Part shown: in pieces, positions 53,916-61,572 of the stretch
Position numbering within the stretch: position 1 is the stretch's first letter
Layout of the letters: each line of letters starts with the position of its first letter
Origin: Labrys sp. WJW
GTDB taxonomy: Bacteria > Pseudomonadota > Alphaproteobacteria > Rhizobiales > Labraceae
Reading direction: 5' to 3'
Assembly: GCF_001676615.1 (NCBI RefSeq)
Contig: NZ_LYXZ01000056.1
Coordinates: 186,001-250,000 of the forward strand
Length of the DNA: 64,000 bases
Position numbers and translations under genes: made by a program
The notes under the pieces: model-generated
Told to the model about the DNA's origin: nothing
The model's input: the letters and a program-made list of their open reading frames with translations, nothing else
The model's database searches: none

Positions 53916-54779
53916 ATGACGAGTTTTCTCGACTTCAACAAAGATCCCGCCAACGACATCGACAACAAACCCCAGCAATATCATAATTTTGGCGGCAAGG
54001 GCGTGCGGGTGCAGGTCTATTGGGCCGCCGATATCTGGCGCGACGTGTCGCTGTGGAACAACAGCTGGGCGTTGCTCAAGGGGGCTGACGAGATCCTTCG
54101 CAAATATACGCTGGCGCTCGACATGCTGCCGCTGCAAACCGAGCCGGCAGCGCTGGCCTCGACGAAGGAAAAGGCCACCCGCAAATTCGACAAGACCGTA
54201 GACAAGCAGGTTGCGCGGCAAAAGAAGGCGAAGGGCGAGGTCGCCAAGAAGCAGACCGAAGCTGCCGCCAAGGCGATCGAGGAGCAGGGCCACGCGGCAC
54301 GGGGTCTCCTGGATTTCAGCGGCTCGGTCCATGTGCCCATGGAGGGCGAGGCTCCCATCGACGGCCTCACCGCCCTCAGGAAAAGCCTTGGCACGGTCCC
54401 GGATGAAACGCGGATGGTCGTGGTGTTCGCCCATATTGATGGCGGGCCGAACGGCTACACGGTCCTGCGCCAGGAGTGGCTGCCCTGGGTCATCGCTGAT
54501 CCCACACCAACCCAGGACAATCCCAAGACCTTGCTGATCCATGAAATGGGACATGCCTGCCGCCTCAATCATCAGCAATCCGATGCCGGTTCGGCGACGG
54601 CCAAGAACATCATGTATCCTCTGGATTTCAAGGGACTGACCCAGCTGTGGGGCTGGCAGGTGGACACCATCTATGATTCCTATTGGTGCAATGGCCGCAA
54701 GCCTACGAACTGGTGGGACAGGATCAGCAATGCGAAACTGCCACCGGATCATCCCTTCCTCTGGGAGGAGCCGCCATAG
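53916..54779 (+). CDS. Predicted metzincin-type zinc protease
   Basis: A 287-residue protein with no signal peptide. Residues 83-125 are a charged, probably coiled-coil segment (ASTKEKATRKFDKTVDKQ and following). The zinc site reads HEMGHACRLNH (His209, Glu210, His213, His219), i.e. HExxHxxxxxH with Leu in the usual Gly position. A Met-turn follows at 231-235 (NIMYP), a metzincin hallmark. The start at 53916 is used. It is divergent from the LysM-like gene. The TAG stop coincides with the edge of a partial repeat. The target is unknown. Confidence 0.72.
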   Translation: MTSFLDFNKDPANDIDNKPQQYHNFGGKGVRVQVYWAADIWRDVSLWNNSWALLKGADEILRKYTLALDMLPLQTEPAALASTKEKATRKFDKTVDKQVARQKKAKGEVAKKQTEAAAKAIEEQGHAARGLLDFSGSVHVPMEGEAPIDGLTALRKSLGTVPDETRMVVVFAHIDGGPNGYTVLRQEWLPWVIADPTPTQDNPKTLLIHEMGHACRLNHQQSDAGSATAKNIMYPLDFKGLTQLWGWQVDTIYDSYWCNGRKPTNWWDRISNAKLPPDHPFLWEEPP

Positions 54780-54794
54780 AGCAAAACGCTTTAG
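54777..54794. repeat. Partial copy (D) of the composite intergenic repeat
   Basis: TAGAGCAAAACGCTTTAG, the left edge of the first hairpin module of the element described at 15782-15904; the rest is missing. Its TAG is the stop codon of the metzincin gene. Confidence 0.55.
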
Positions 54795-54815
54795 CAGGAT
54801 GGCAGCGGACAGCTT

Positions 54816-55553
54816 TCAGGTCTTGCCGCTGGCCCATTCCGGCAGGTGTCGCGCAACCTCCGGCACGCTGCGGATCTCGCGCAATCGTTCGAAAGCCGCG
54901 GTCGCCACTACGGCCGAGAGTGTGCTGAAGAGCATCATGCCCGCCTCTTGGCCGAGCGTCTGCATCACGGTTACGGGCGCATAGGCGAAATCGCCGGTGA
55001 CGGCGCCAAGCCCGATGGTCGGCAGCAGCGTCAGGATGAAAAGACCGAGGATGGACCAGCGATAGCCCTGGGTGAGTTGCCCGCTGCGCTCCAGGCTCTC
55101 GACCATATCCGTGCGTTCGATCATGCAGGCCGGCAGCGCGAGATAGAGCAGCGCGATCGCCATCAGGCCCGGCACCACCAGCGCGGCGAGTCCGAGCAGG
55201 ACGAGAATGCCGCTGAGAAAGGCCGTGCCCAACAGGGTGGGGAGCCTCTGCCAGGTTTGCCGCATCGACACAAGCAGACCGAAGTTCGAGCCTTGCAGCA
55301 GGCGGTGCGTGCCGGTGACGGTGGCGCCCTGGGCGAAGACCAGCAGAATCACGGCAATAGGCAAGGCTACCAGGTCGGCGAGCGTCGGCGTTTGCGAGAC
55401 CCCGCCGTTCACCAGCAAGGCGAGCAGGGTCGGCAGGCTCGGCAGGGTGTTGAGCAGGACGATCGGGAAGAGGCCCCGCCACAAACCTGTCGCTGCATTC
55501 GCAAGAAGAAGGAACAGGCGCAGGGGCGGTCGTGAGGAGGCAGGTCTGCTCAT
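54816..55553 (-). CDS. Uncharacterised multi-pass membrane protein, paralog of the gene at 51490
   Basis: Inner-membrane protein of 245 residues with about five to six hydrophobic segments. Two blocks match its paralog at 51490-52236: VPGLMAIALLYLALPA, and RSGQLTQGYRWSILGLFIL. The N-terminus is longer and Arg/Pro-rich (MSRPASSRPPLRLF). ATG 55553 follows GAGG; a GTG six bases upstream is less likely. It is convergent with the metzincin gene. Function unknown. Confidence 0.7.
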   Translation of the reverse strand: MSRPASSRPPLRLFLLLANAATGLWRGLFPIVLLNTLPSLPTLLALLVNGGVSQTPTLADLVALPIAVILLVFAQGATVTGTHRLLQGSNFGLLVSMRQTWQRLPTLLGTAFLSGILVLLGLAALVVPGLMAIALLYLALPACMIERTDMVESLERSGQLTQGYRWSILGLFILTLLPTIGLGAVTGDFAYAPVTVMQTLGQEAGMMLFSTLSAVVATAAFERLREIRSVPEVARHLPEWASGKT

Positions 55554-55937
55554 GGGCACCTCGATCGAGACTGGCCACGCCGATCACTCTGTTATGACGT
55601 GTGTGGGCGGCAAGAGGAAGGGCTTGCGTGGCAGAGCCTTAACGCCCGGGACGCGCTTTAGTCCCCGAAAGACGGGGCGTGCCTTGTGGGGACATGGGCG
55701 GGCAGGAACCGATCCAGGAGAAGGGGCTGGCGTTCTGCCCGGTCTCAGCTCGGTCAGCGTCGCGACGAGCAGTTTCGATTGTGCTTTTTCGATCGCATCA
55801 GGCGGGCGCTCACTGGGATTTTCCGGTTGTTCACCAAGAATCTTGCTTCGTCAAAATCCAGAAGAGGGAACGTTTGCGCTAAAAATAGGTTTTGACTCAT
55901 TGAGTCTATTCGAGATCGATTCAGAAAGGAGGGCTCG
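55554..55937. other. Intergenic stretch before the small secreted protein
   Basis: About 380 bp without a recognisable gene; open frames here read as non-protein-like. The last 15 bases hold the ribosome site AAAGGAGGG. An AT-richer segment at about 55855-55920 is the best place for a promoter. Confidence 0.45.
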
Positions 55938-56240
55938 ATGACCCGCTCGATACTGATAGGTCTTGTGGCGGCAGCGAGCATTACGGGCTCGTCGGTGGCG
56001 CTCCCGCTCGTGCCACGTCTGGCCGACAATGGTTCCGGCGTCGCCCAGGTCCGGTATCACGGTGGATGTCCGCCCGGCTACAAGGTCACCAGCCATGGCG
56101 GCTGCAAGCTCAGCCACTATCTGCGTCGCCATCCTGGCCAGAACCCGGACAACTACTATTACGAAGAGCGACCCAGCTTCGGATTCGGTCTTGGCTATCG
56201 CAGCTATCACCACCGTCGCTACTACGATGACGGCTATTGA
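55938..56240 (+). CDS. Small secreted Tyr/His/Arg-rich protein
   Basis: A 100-residue protein with an N-terminal signal peptide (MTRSILIGLVAAASITGSSV, cleavage near VALP). The mature part has two cysteines (GGCPPGYKVTSHGGCKLSHY) and a tail very rich in Tyr, His and Arg (DNYYYEERPS, then YRSYHHRRYYDDGY). The strong AAAGGAGGG site fits the start. I do not recognise a characterised family. Such small GGC/PPGYK proteins occur widely in Rhizobiales and are unassigned. Confidence 0.75.
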   Translation: MTRSILIGLVAAASITGSSVALPLVPRLADNGSGVAQVRYHGGCPPGYKVTSHGGCKLSHYLRRHPGQNPDNYYYEERPSFGFGLGYRSYHHRRYYDDGY

Positions 56241-56258
56241 GCCGTTTTCCGTCGGCAC

Positions 56259-56282
56259 GGGCGCCCTTGCGGCGCCCTTTTA
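56259..56282 (+). terminator. Rho-independent terminator after the small secreted protein gene
   Basis: Perfect 7-bp stem GGGCGCC / GGCGCCC with loop CTTGC, followed by TTTTAT, starting 19 bases after the stop codon. Confidence 0.85.
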
Positions 56283-56484
56283 TCGGACCCGCCCCAAGAT
56301 TAGCGGTGCTGTTGCCTCTTCATGTTGCAAACAGTAGCTCTGGCCACAGAAAAACGACAAGCCCCCTTGCAATGCGGCAGCGACTTCAATATGAAGCCCA
56401 AACGGAACGGGGCCACCCACTGTAAAACATTCGGCGGAATTGCAAAAAATTTCTGCTAAGTGTTTGATCACAAAGGCTCTTTGT

Positions 56485-56558
56485 TCGGGGATAGTTCAAC
56501 GGTAGAACAGCGGACTCTGACTCCGTTAATCTTGGTTCGAATCCAGGTCCCCGAGCCA
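56485..56558 (+). tRNA. tRNA-Gln (anticodon CUG)
   Basis: A 74-base tRNA with encoded CCA. The acceptor stem TCGGGGA pairs with TCCCCGA. The D arm is AGTTCAACGGTAGAAC; the anticodon arm is GCGGA-CTCTGAC-TCCGT with anticodon CTG at 56517-56519; the T arm carries GGTTCGAATCC. All stems are closed, with one G-U in the anticodon stem. There is no integrase next to it. Confidence 0.95.
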
Positions 56559-57018
56559 TTCCTTCCCAGAAATCGCTGAAGATGCAGGGCCGGGCTGGCT
56601 GTTGTGCACGGGCTCGACCAGCATGCGCTCGAACTCGGTTGCCACTCGCCATATGGGACTATCGCGGCGATCCAGAGTCGGATTTGGGCCTGTTTCGATT
56701 TTACCGGCGTCAGGCATCAGGAGTGTGTCCATGTCGCGCATCGTGATGGTAACGGCGCACCTGCGACTGTGCCGCTCCAGAATGAAGCGGGCCTCCGGAG
56801 CGTCGACGGAAAGTGTTCCACCATTGCGGCAAGTGAAGCCCACCGCAGGCGGCAAGAGGGGCGAGGCGTTTCGCAGGTTACAGATCACGCCCTCGTGCCA
56901 TTTTAACAGTTGCCAATACGGTGAAGCGGGCGGATTATTCAATGTTGGCCTCGTGGACGTCTGCAAGCGCTTTCATCGTGCTTTAGCTGCGTCAAAGGCG
57001 TTGTTGGCGAGTACACGA
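56559..57018. other. Unexplained stretch between tRNA-Gln and the DoxX-like gene
   Basis: About 460 bp. A minus-strand frame (56966 down to about 56560) has a fairly balanced composition, but it starts with a TTG without a ribosome site and would run into the antisense of the tRNA. It could be a remnant of a gene interrupted by rearrangement at the tRNA. I do not call a gene here. Confidence 0.4.
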
Positions 57019-57414
57019 ATGGAGTCCGAGTCTTCTCCCCAGTCCCGCACCAAGATTCTGGTTACCTGGGGTTTGCGTATCCTTGTGGCATTGATCTTCC
57101 TCACGCCCGCATTGCTCACCCTGTGGGGGCATCGGATCATGGTCCGCCAGTTCGATGCGCTTGGCTTTGCGCCCTGGATGCGCGTTGCCTTGTCGTCGAC
57201 GCAGGTACTCGCCGCCTTGCTCGTGCTCGTGCCCGTGGCAAGCCTGGCGGCCGCCGTGCTTCTGCTCTTGATCGACGCCGGCACGCTGATTGTGCAGTTT
57301 CTATTGATCCGCAGCGGCTATGTGCATCTGGCACTGTTCGCCCTGCCGTTGCTCGCGCTGATCAGCCTGCAGAGCGGGCGCTTCGACAGGAAATTGGCTG
57401 AGCTGGAGAAGTAG
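57019..57414 (+). CDS. DoxX-like small membrane protein
   Basis: Inner-membrane protein of 131 residues with four hydrophobic segments, matching the DoxX/DoxD-like family (WGLRILVALIFLTPALLTL, then FDALGFAPWMRVALSSTQVL). Family members are linked to redox or thiol stress in some bacteria, but the biochemical role is unsettled. ATG 57019 is used although an in-frame extension reaches 56602; that part is not protein-like. The gene stands alone. Confidence 0.7.
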   Translation: MESESSPQSRTKILVTWGLRILVALIFLTPALLTLWGHRIMVRQFDALGFAPWMRVALSSTQVLAALLVLVPVASLAAAVLLLLIDAGTLIVQFLLIRSGYVHLALFALPLLALISLQSGRFDRKLAELEK

Positions 57415-57468
57415 CGGCATCGGTGACGATGCCGCTCTTCTGGGATGAGATGCCGGTCGGGATGGCAA

Positions 57469-58398
57469 TCAGGCCATTTCGTGGTTCCAGGGCGGATCGG
57501 CGCCTTCGCGTGAAACCGTGATTGCCGCCGTCCGTGCGGCATAGTCCATGGCCTCCTGGGCAATGGCCTCGTCGAGATTCTTCACGGTATCGATGGAAAC
57601 CACGTTGCGGCGCTGCAGGATGGTGAGCAGGCCGGAGGAATAGCTGTCGCCGGCGCCGACCGTATCGGCGACCTTCTCGACCCTGACGACGGGACTGCGC
57701 ACGGCGAAGCCCTTGCCATAGCCTTCCGCACCATTGCCGCCATCCGTCAGCACCACGAAATGGGCGCCCTTGGCCACCAGATCCTGGGCCCAGGCGGCGG
57801 GATCGATACCCGGATAGAGCCAGTTGAGATCGGCCTTGGAGATCTTGATGATCTCGGCGGCTTCCGTCATGCGCTTCATGCGGGCGCGATATTCGACGGC
57901 ATCGCCCACCACGGTCGGCCGCACATTGGGATCCATGCCGAGCACGCGCTTGCCCTTGTTGGCGAAATAAAGCGTCTCATAGGCCGAGGCGATCGGGTCG
58001 TTGATGAGCGCGACCGAGCCCGTCCAGATCATCGAGACTTCCGGCCCGACCGGCGGAACGTCGCGTTCGGGCGAGAACAGGCGATTGGAGGAGGCTTCGT
58101 CGATGAAGGCATATTCGGGTTCGCCTTCGCCGACGGAAACGAAGGCGAGCATCGACGAGTGCTTCGAGCGGGCGACATAGTGCTGCTTGACCTTCGATCG
58201 GGTCAGGGCAGCGGCAAGGTCCTCGCCGAAGAAGTCGGTGGACAGCGCGGCGCAGAACCCGACATCACCCTCGAGCCGGCCGATGCCGACGGCCGTGTTG
58301 AACGGGCTGCCGCCGACAGCTGGCCGATAGGCGTTCCGGCCATCGGCGCTTTTGACCGGCAAAAAGTCGATCAGGGCTTCGCCGCACACAAGAATCAT
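57469..58398 (-). CDS. PfkB-family sugar kinase (fructokinase-like)
   Basis: Cytosolic carbohydrate kinase of 309 residues, ribokinase fold. Signature 1 is VGGSPFNTAVGIGRLEG; signature 2, at the catalytic end, is VADTVGAGDSYSSGLL with the base Asp in GAGD. LTDGGNGAEGYGKG is the expected ATP-proximal part. MILVCGEALIDFLP at the N-terminus is typical of fructokinases. It lies nine bases after the ammonia-lyase gene on the same strand, with its ribosome site GAGGAGACCCC; the two are probably co-transcribed. Fructose is the usual substrate but is not proved. Confidence 0.87.
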   Translation of the reverse strand: MILVCGEALIDFLPVKSADGRNAYRPAVGGSPFNTAVGIGRLEGDVGFCAALSTDFFGEDLAAALTRSKVKQHYVARSKHSSMLAFVSVGEGEPEYAFIDEASSNRLFSPERDVPPVGPEVSMIWTGSVALINDPIASAYETLYFANKGKRVLGMDPNVRPTVVGDAVEYRARMKRMTEAAEIIKISKADLNWLYPGIDPAAWAQDLVAKGAHFVVLTDGGNGAEGYGKGFAVRSPVVRVEKVADTVGAGDSYSSGLLTILQRRNVVSIDTVKNLDEAIAQEAMDYAARTAAITVSREGADPPWNHEMA

Positions 58399-58407
58399 GG
58401 GGTCTCC

Positions 58408-60039
58408 TCACTCCAGGCCGCCGACTGCCGTTTCCACGGCCGCCAGGATGCGGCCGCTACGGGCAAGTTCGAGTATGGATTGCATTTCGTGGTGGTACCA
58501 GCGGTCTCCGTCAAGGGCCGGCGCGATTTCGGCGCGGATCGCATCGAGCGCCGCCTGCGAGCCCTTGCCGATCGGGTAGTCCTTGCTGCGGTCGGCAACC
58601 AGAGAAAGCGCCTGGGCCGCCATCAGCATCTCGACGGCAACGATCTGCTCGACATTCTCCACCACGGTGCGGGCCTTGCGCGCACACCAGGTGGAGTTGG
58701 AGACATGATCCTCCGCATTGCTCTTGCCGGGAATGGAGTCGACCGAGCCGGGCGTGGCGAGGCCGCGGTTTTCCATGACCAGGGCCGACATCGAGCATTG
58801 CACCGTGGCAAAGCCGGTATTGAGGCCGCGCTGGCCGGCGAGGAGGTTGCGCGGCAGGCCATAGCTCATCACCGGATCGATCAACCGGGCGAGGCGGCGT
58901 TCGGAAATGGCGCCGAGATCGGTCATGGCGATGGCAAGCAGATCCATGGCCTGGGCGACATAGGCGCCGTGGAAATGGCCGCCCGAGATCGAGACATAGC
59001 TGCCGTCGTCATTGGCGAACATCAGCGGGTTGTCGGTGGCCGAGTTCATTTCCACCCCGAGTATGCCGTCGGCATAGGCGAGGGCCTCGAAGACCGGGCC
59101 GTGCACCTGCGGGGCGCAGCGCAGCGAATAGACGTCCTGCACGCGCGGGGGCACCGGCTTGGCCGGGTCGCGCGCCTCGTCGGGATAGAGGATGGCGCGA
59201 GCGCCTTCCGAGCAGCGCTTGGAATCGCCGGCGATGCGCAGCAGGTTGCGGGCGGTGCGCGCCTGGCCGCGATGCGGCCGCGCCGCATGCACGCGCGGGT
59301 CGAAAGCGGCCAGTTCTCCGCGCAGGGCCTCCAGCGTCAGAGCGAGCGCGATGTCGGCATGTTTGAGGATGCGCTTGGCATCCTCCTGGGCAAGGGCTGC
59401 GATGGCCAGCGATACGGTGGAACCGTTGATGATAGCCGAGGCTTCCTTGGCCCCCATCTTGTATTCGGGCTCGAAGCCGGCCCGGCGCGCGGCTTCGGGC
59501 GCCGGATAGACCTTGCCCTTATACTCGACCTGGACGTCCTCGAACCCTCGGATGGCGCCGGCGAGATAGGCGAGGGGAGCGAGGTCGCCGGAAGCGCCGA
59601 CCGAGCCCTTGGAAGGAATCACGGGGTGCAGGCCGGCATTGAGGAAGCCGACGAGACGGTCCATCAGCGGCAGCGTCGCGCCCGAATAGGCGGAGGCAAA
59701 GGCATTGGCGCGCAGTAGCATGGTCGCGCGCACGATCTCGCGCGCGAAGGGCTCGCCGATGCCGGTGGCATGGGCGCGGATGGTCTGATCCTGGTAATGC
59801 GTCATGTTGGCGACGGGAATGCGCACGTCCTTGAACAGGCCAACGCCCGTGTTGAAGGCGTACATCAGCGGAGCCTGATCGGTCAGCCAGTTGGCGTCGA
59901 TATAATCGCGCGCCGTGCCTACCGCGGCGCGGGCCTTGGCCTCGATGCCCGCCTTCTCGAAGCGGCCTGCCTTCTCAGAGCGCGCGACGCGGACGACCTT
60001 GGCACCGGTCATACGTCGCCCGTCTATGGTGACAGCCAT
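58408..60039 (-). CDS. Histidine/aromatic amino-acid ammonia-lyase (HAL/PAL family)
   Basis: MIO-dependent lyase of 543 residues, somewhat longer than HutH (about 510). The MIO group would form from Ala149-Ser150-Gly151 in GSVGASGDLAPLAYLAG. The catalytic Tyr is Tyr60 in MYAFNTGVG. The selectivity position, Ser-His in HutH, reads Ala-His here (IRAHATG, His90). No hutU/hutI/hutG gene is nearby; its partner is a PfkB kinase, so histidine as the substrate is not certain. GGGGGAGGCC gives a strong start. Confidence 0.85.
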   Translation of the reverse strand: MAVTIDGRRMTGAKVVRVARSEKAGRFEKAGIEAKARAAVGTARDYIDANWLTDQAPLMYAFNTGVGLFKDVRIPVANMTHYQDQTIRAHATGIGEPFAREIVRATMLLRANAFASAYSGATLPLMDRLVGFLNAGLHPVIPSKGSVGASGDLAPLAYLAGAIRGFEDVQVEYKGKVYPAPEAARRAGFEPEYKMGAKEASAIINGSTVSLAIAALAQEDAKRILKHADIALALTLEALRGELAAFDPRVHAARPHRGQARTARNLLRIAGDSKRCSEGARAILYPDEARDPAKPVPPRVQDVYSLRCAPQVHGPVFEALAYADGILGVEMNSATDNPLMFANDDGSYVSISGGHFHGAYVAQAMDLLAIAMTDLGAISERRLARLIDPVMSYGLPRNLLAGQRGLNTGFATVQCSMSALVMENRGLATPGSVDSIPGKSNAEDHVSNSTWCARKARTVVENVEQIVAVEMLMAAQALSLVADRSKDYPIGKGSQAALDAIRAEIAPALDGDRWYHHEMQSILELARSGRILAAVETAVGGLE

Positions 60040-60076
60040 GGCCTCCCCCGCATCGCGCTCGATATCCTTGACCTAT

Positions 60077-60176
60077 GCGTTTTGCGATTTGGAGGTTACG
60101 CCAAGAATCGCAAGGACGCGTCGAACCAAAGAGTGAGAGCAAACAAGTGTTTCCGTCAAAACGCGCTTTGCTCTAG
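60077..60176. repeat. Composite two-hairpin intergenic repeat, copy B
   Basis: Module 2 (GCGTTTTGCGATT...AATCGCAAGGACGC) is followed by a 16-base spacer and module 1 (AGAGCAAA...TTTGCTCTAG). Same order as copy C at 63050-63152. It lies between the ammonia-lyase and the YbdK-type gene, with its CTAG 28 bases away from the YbdK stop. Confidence 0.8.
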
Positions 60177-60204
60177 CAGAAGCGGATCGAAACGCAACCG
60201 GCCT

Positions 60205-61356
60205 TCAGCCGCTGGCAGCAAGGCCTGCGGCCAGTGGCGCAGCCGTCCTGTCCGCCAGCCAACAGACCACGGCGTGGATGGCCTCTTCCGTCGTTGCGCC
60301 GGCGGCGATGCGCTCTTCATAAACCGTCAATTGCCCATCGGCGCTGGTGCCCGTGCGCAGGATCATCTGGGCCGTCGCCAATTCCTCGCTGCAGCCGAGC
60401 AACTCGGCATCTTCCCAGACCAGATCGAGCAGTTCCGTCAGCATATTGGCGGCGCTTCGCGCCTGCCCGCTATGCAGGTCGATGAGCGAGCCGTGGATGC
60501 CGTAGCGCTGCGCCCGCCATTTGTTTTCCTCGACGATCGCACGCCCCGGCGACGTCAGGCCACGATTGAGGTCCGGCTTTCGGATGAGGTGCCGCACCAG
60601 GCTGCGATAAAGCGCGGCGATGGCAAGGGCATCCTCCACATTCGTGCAGACATCGGTGATCCGCAGCTCCAGCGTGGGCAGATGGCTGGAGGGTCTTATC
60701 GCCCACCACAGGAAACTGGTGTCGTCGATGATGCGGTTGCTCACCAGCGTGTCGACATAGGTCCGATAGTCCTCCTCGCTCCGGAAGAGGTCGGGCAAGC
60801 CCGAGCGGGGCAATTCCGCATAGATGTTCTGGCGATAGCCCATCAGGCCGGTCGGGCGCGACTGCCAGAACGGCGAGGAAGTCGAAAGCGCCAGCAGCAA
60901 AGGCAGATAGGGCAACATGCGGGTCATCAAGTCCACTCGCGAGTGTTCCTGAGGAATCTCGACATGAACGTGCATGCCGCAAATCATCTTGCGGCGTGCG
61001 AGCATCTGCAGGTCACGCGTGACCTTGCCATAGCGATTGGCATGGGTGGGATGCTGCTCGGACCATTCGGCAGAAGGGTGCGTGCCCGCGGCCAGGATGC
61101 CGAGATCGTGCTTGAAGGAGAGGTCCTGCAAGGCCTGGCGGCAGCCCACCAGTTGCAGCCTCGCATCCTTCATGTTGCGGCAGGGAGTCGTTGCAATCTC
61201 GATCTGCGCTTGCAGCAACTCGCGTGTAACGTGTTTGCCCAGCATTTGCCGGGCCTCGTCGAAGAACTCGGCCGACATGGTTTCCTGCACAGCGCCGGTC
61301 CGGCGCTGGAACACGAAATACTCCTCCTCGATACCGAAGGTGTAGGGATGCTCCAT
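60205..61356 (-). CDS. Carboxylate-amine ligase, YbdK/GCS2 family
   Basis: Cytosolic ATP-dependent ligase of 383 residues related to glutamate-cysteine ligase type 2. Landmarks: TFGIEEEYFVFQ at the N-terminus, CGMHVHVEIP (metal/ATP site), HLPTLELRITDVC and the Arg-rich IRKPDLNRGLT region. The YbdK enzymes have weak gamma-glutamylcysteine synthetase activity; the true substrate is unknown. The start at 61356 follows GGAGG; an open frame to 61533 runs over the glnA terminator. Confidence 0.88.
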   Translation of the reverse strand: MEHPYTFGIEEEYFVFQRRTGAVQETMSAEFFDEARQMLGKHVTRELLQAQIEIATTPCRNMKDARLQLVGCRQALQDLSFKHDLGILAAGTHPSAEWSEQHPTHANRYGKVTRDLQMLARRKMICGMHVHVEIPQEHSRVDLMTRMLPYLPLLLALSTSSPFWQSRPTGLMGYRQNIYAELPRSGLPDLFRSEEDYRTYVDTLVSNRIIDDTSFLWWAIRPSSHLPTLELRITDVCTNVEDALAIAALYRSLVRHLIRKPDLNRGLTSPGRAIVEENKWRAQRYGIHGSLIDLHSGQARSAANMLTELLDLVWEDAELLGCSEELATAQMILRTGTSADGQLTVYEERIAAGATTEEAIHAVVCWLADRTAAPLAAGLAASG

Positions 61357-61507
61357 GCTGTCCTCCGATCGGTGTCGGGCAGTGATCCGGGCCTCGATGC
61401 AGCTCTCTAACGCAGGCCGCCCGCAGAAGGTCCCGGGCAGATACAATTCCCTTACATTGGCGAGGAGCGAGCGTTCTCGAGCCCCCTGTAGGCAATACCA
61501 AAGAGTA

Positions 61508-61538
61508 AAGGAAAGGCCGGTGCATTGCTGCACCGGCC
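61508..61538 (-). terminator. Rho-independent terminator after glnA
   Basis: Perfect 10-bp stem GGCCGGTGCA / TGCACCGGCC with loop of four bases, followed on the minus strand by TTTCCTTTACTCTTT. It lies about 35 bases after the glnA stop. Confidence 0.8.
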
Positions 61539-61572
61539 CCCGCTCGGCTCTCTCTGGATGGTTTTTGAGTTG

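Noticed and set aside
56526..56966. Minus-strand open frame ending in antisense tRNA-Gln
   Set aside because: TTG start without ribosome site, and its end (DLDSNQD-type tail) is the well-known reading of an antisense tRNA. Kept only as part of the unexplained stretch.
57760..59718. Long plus-strand open frame antisense to the ammonia-lyase and kinase genes (652 codons)
   Set aside because: Composition is that of antisense high-GC DNA, and the two minus-strand products are clear.
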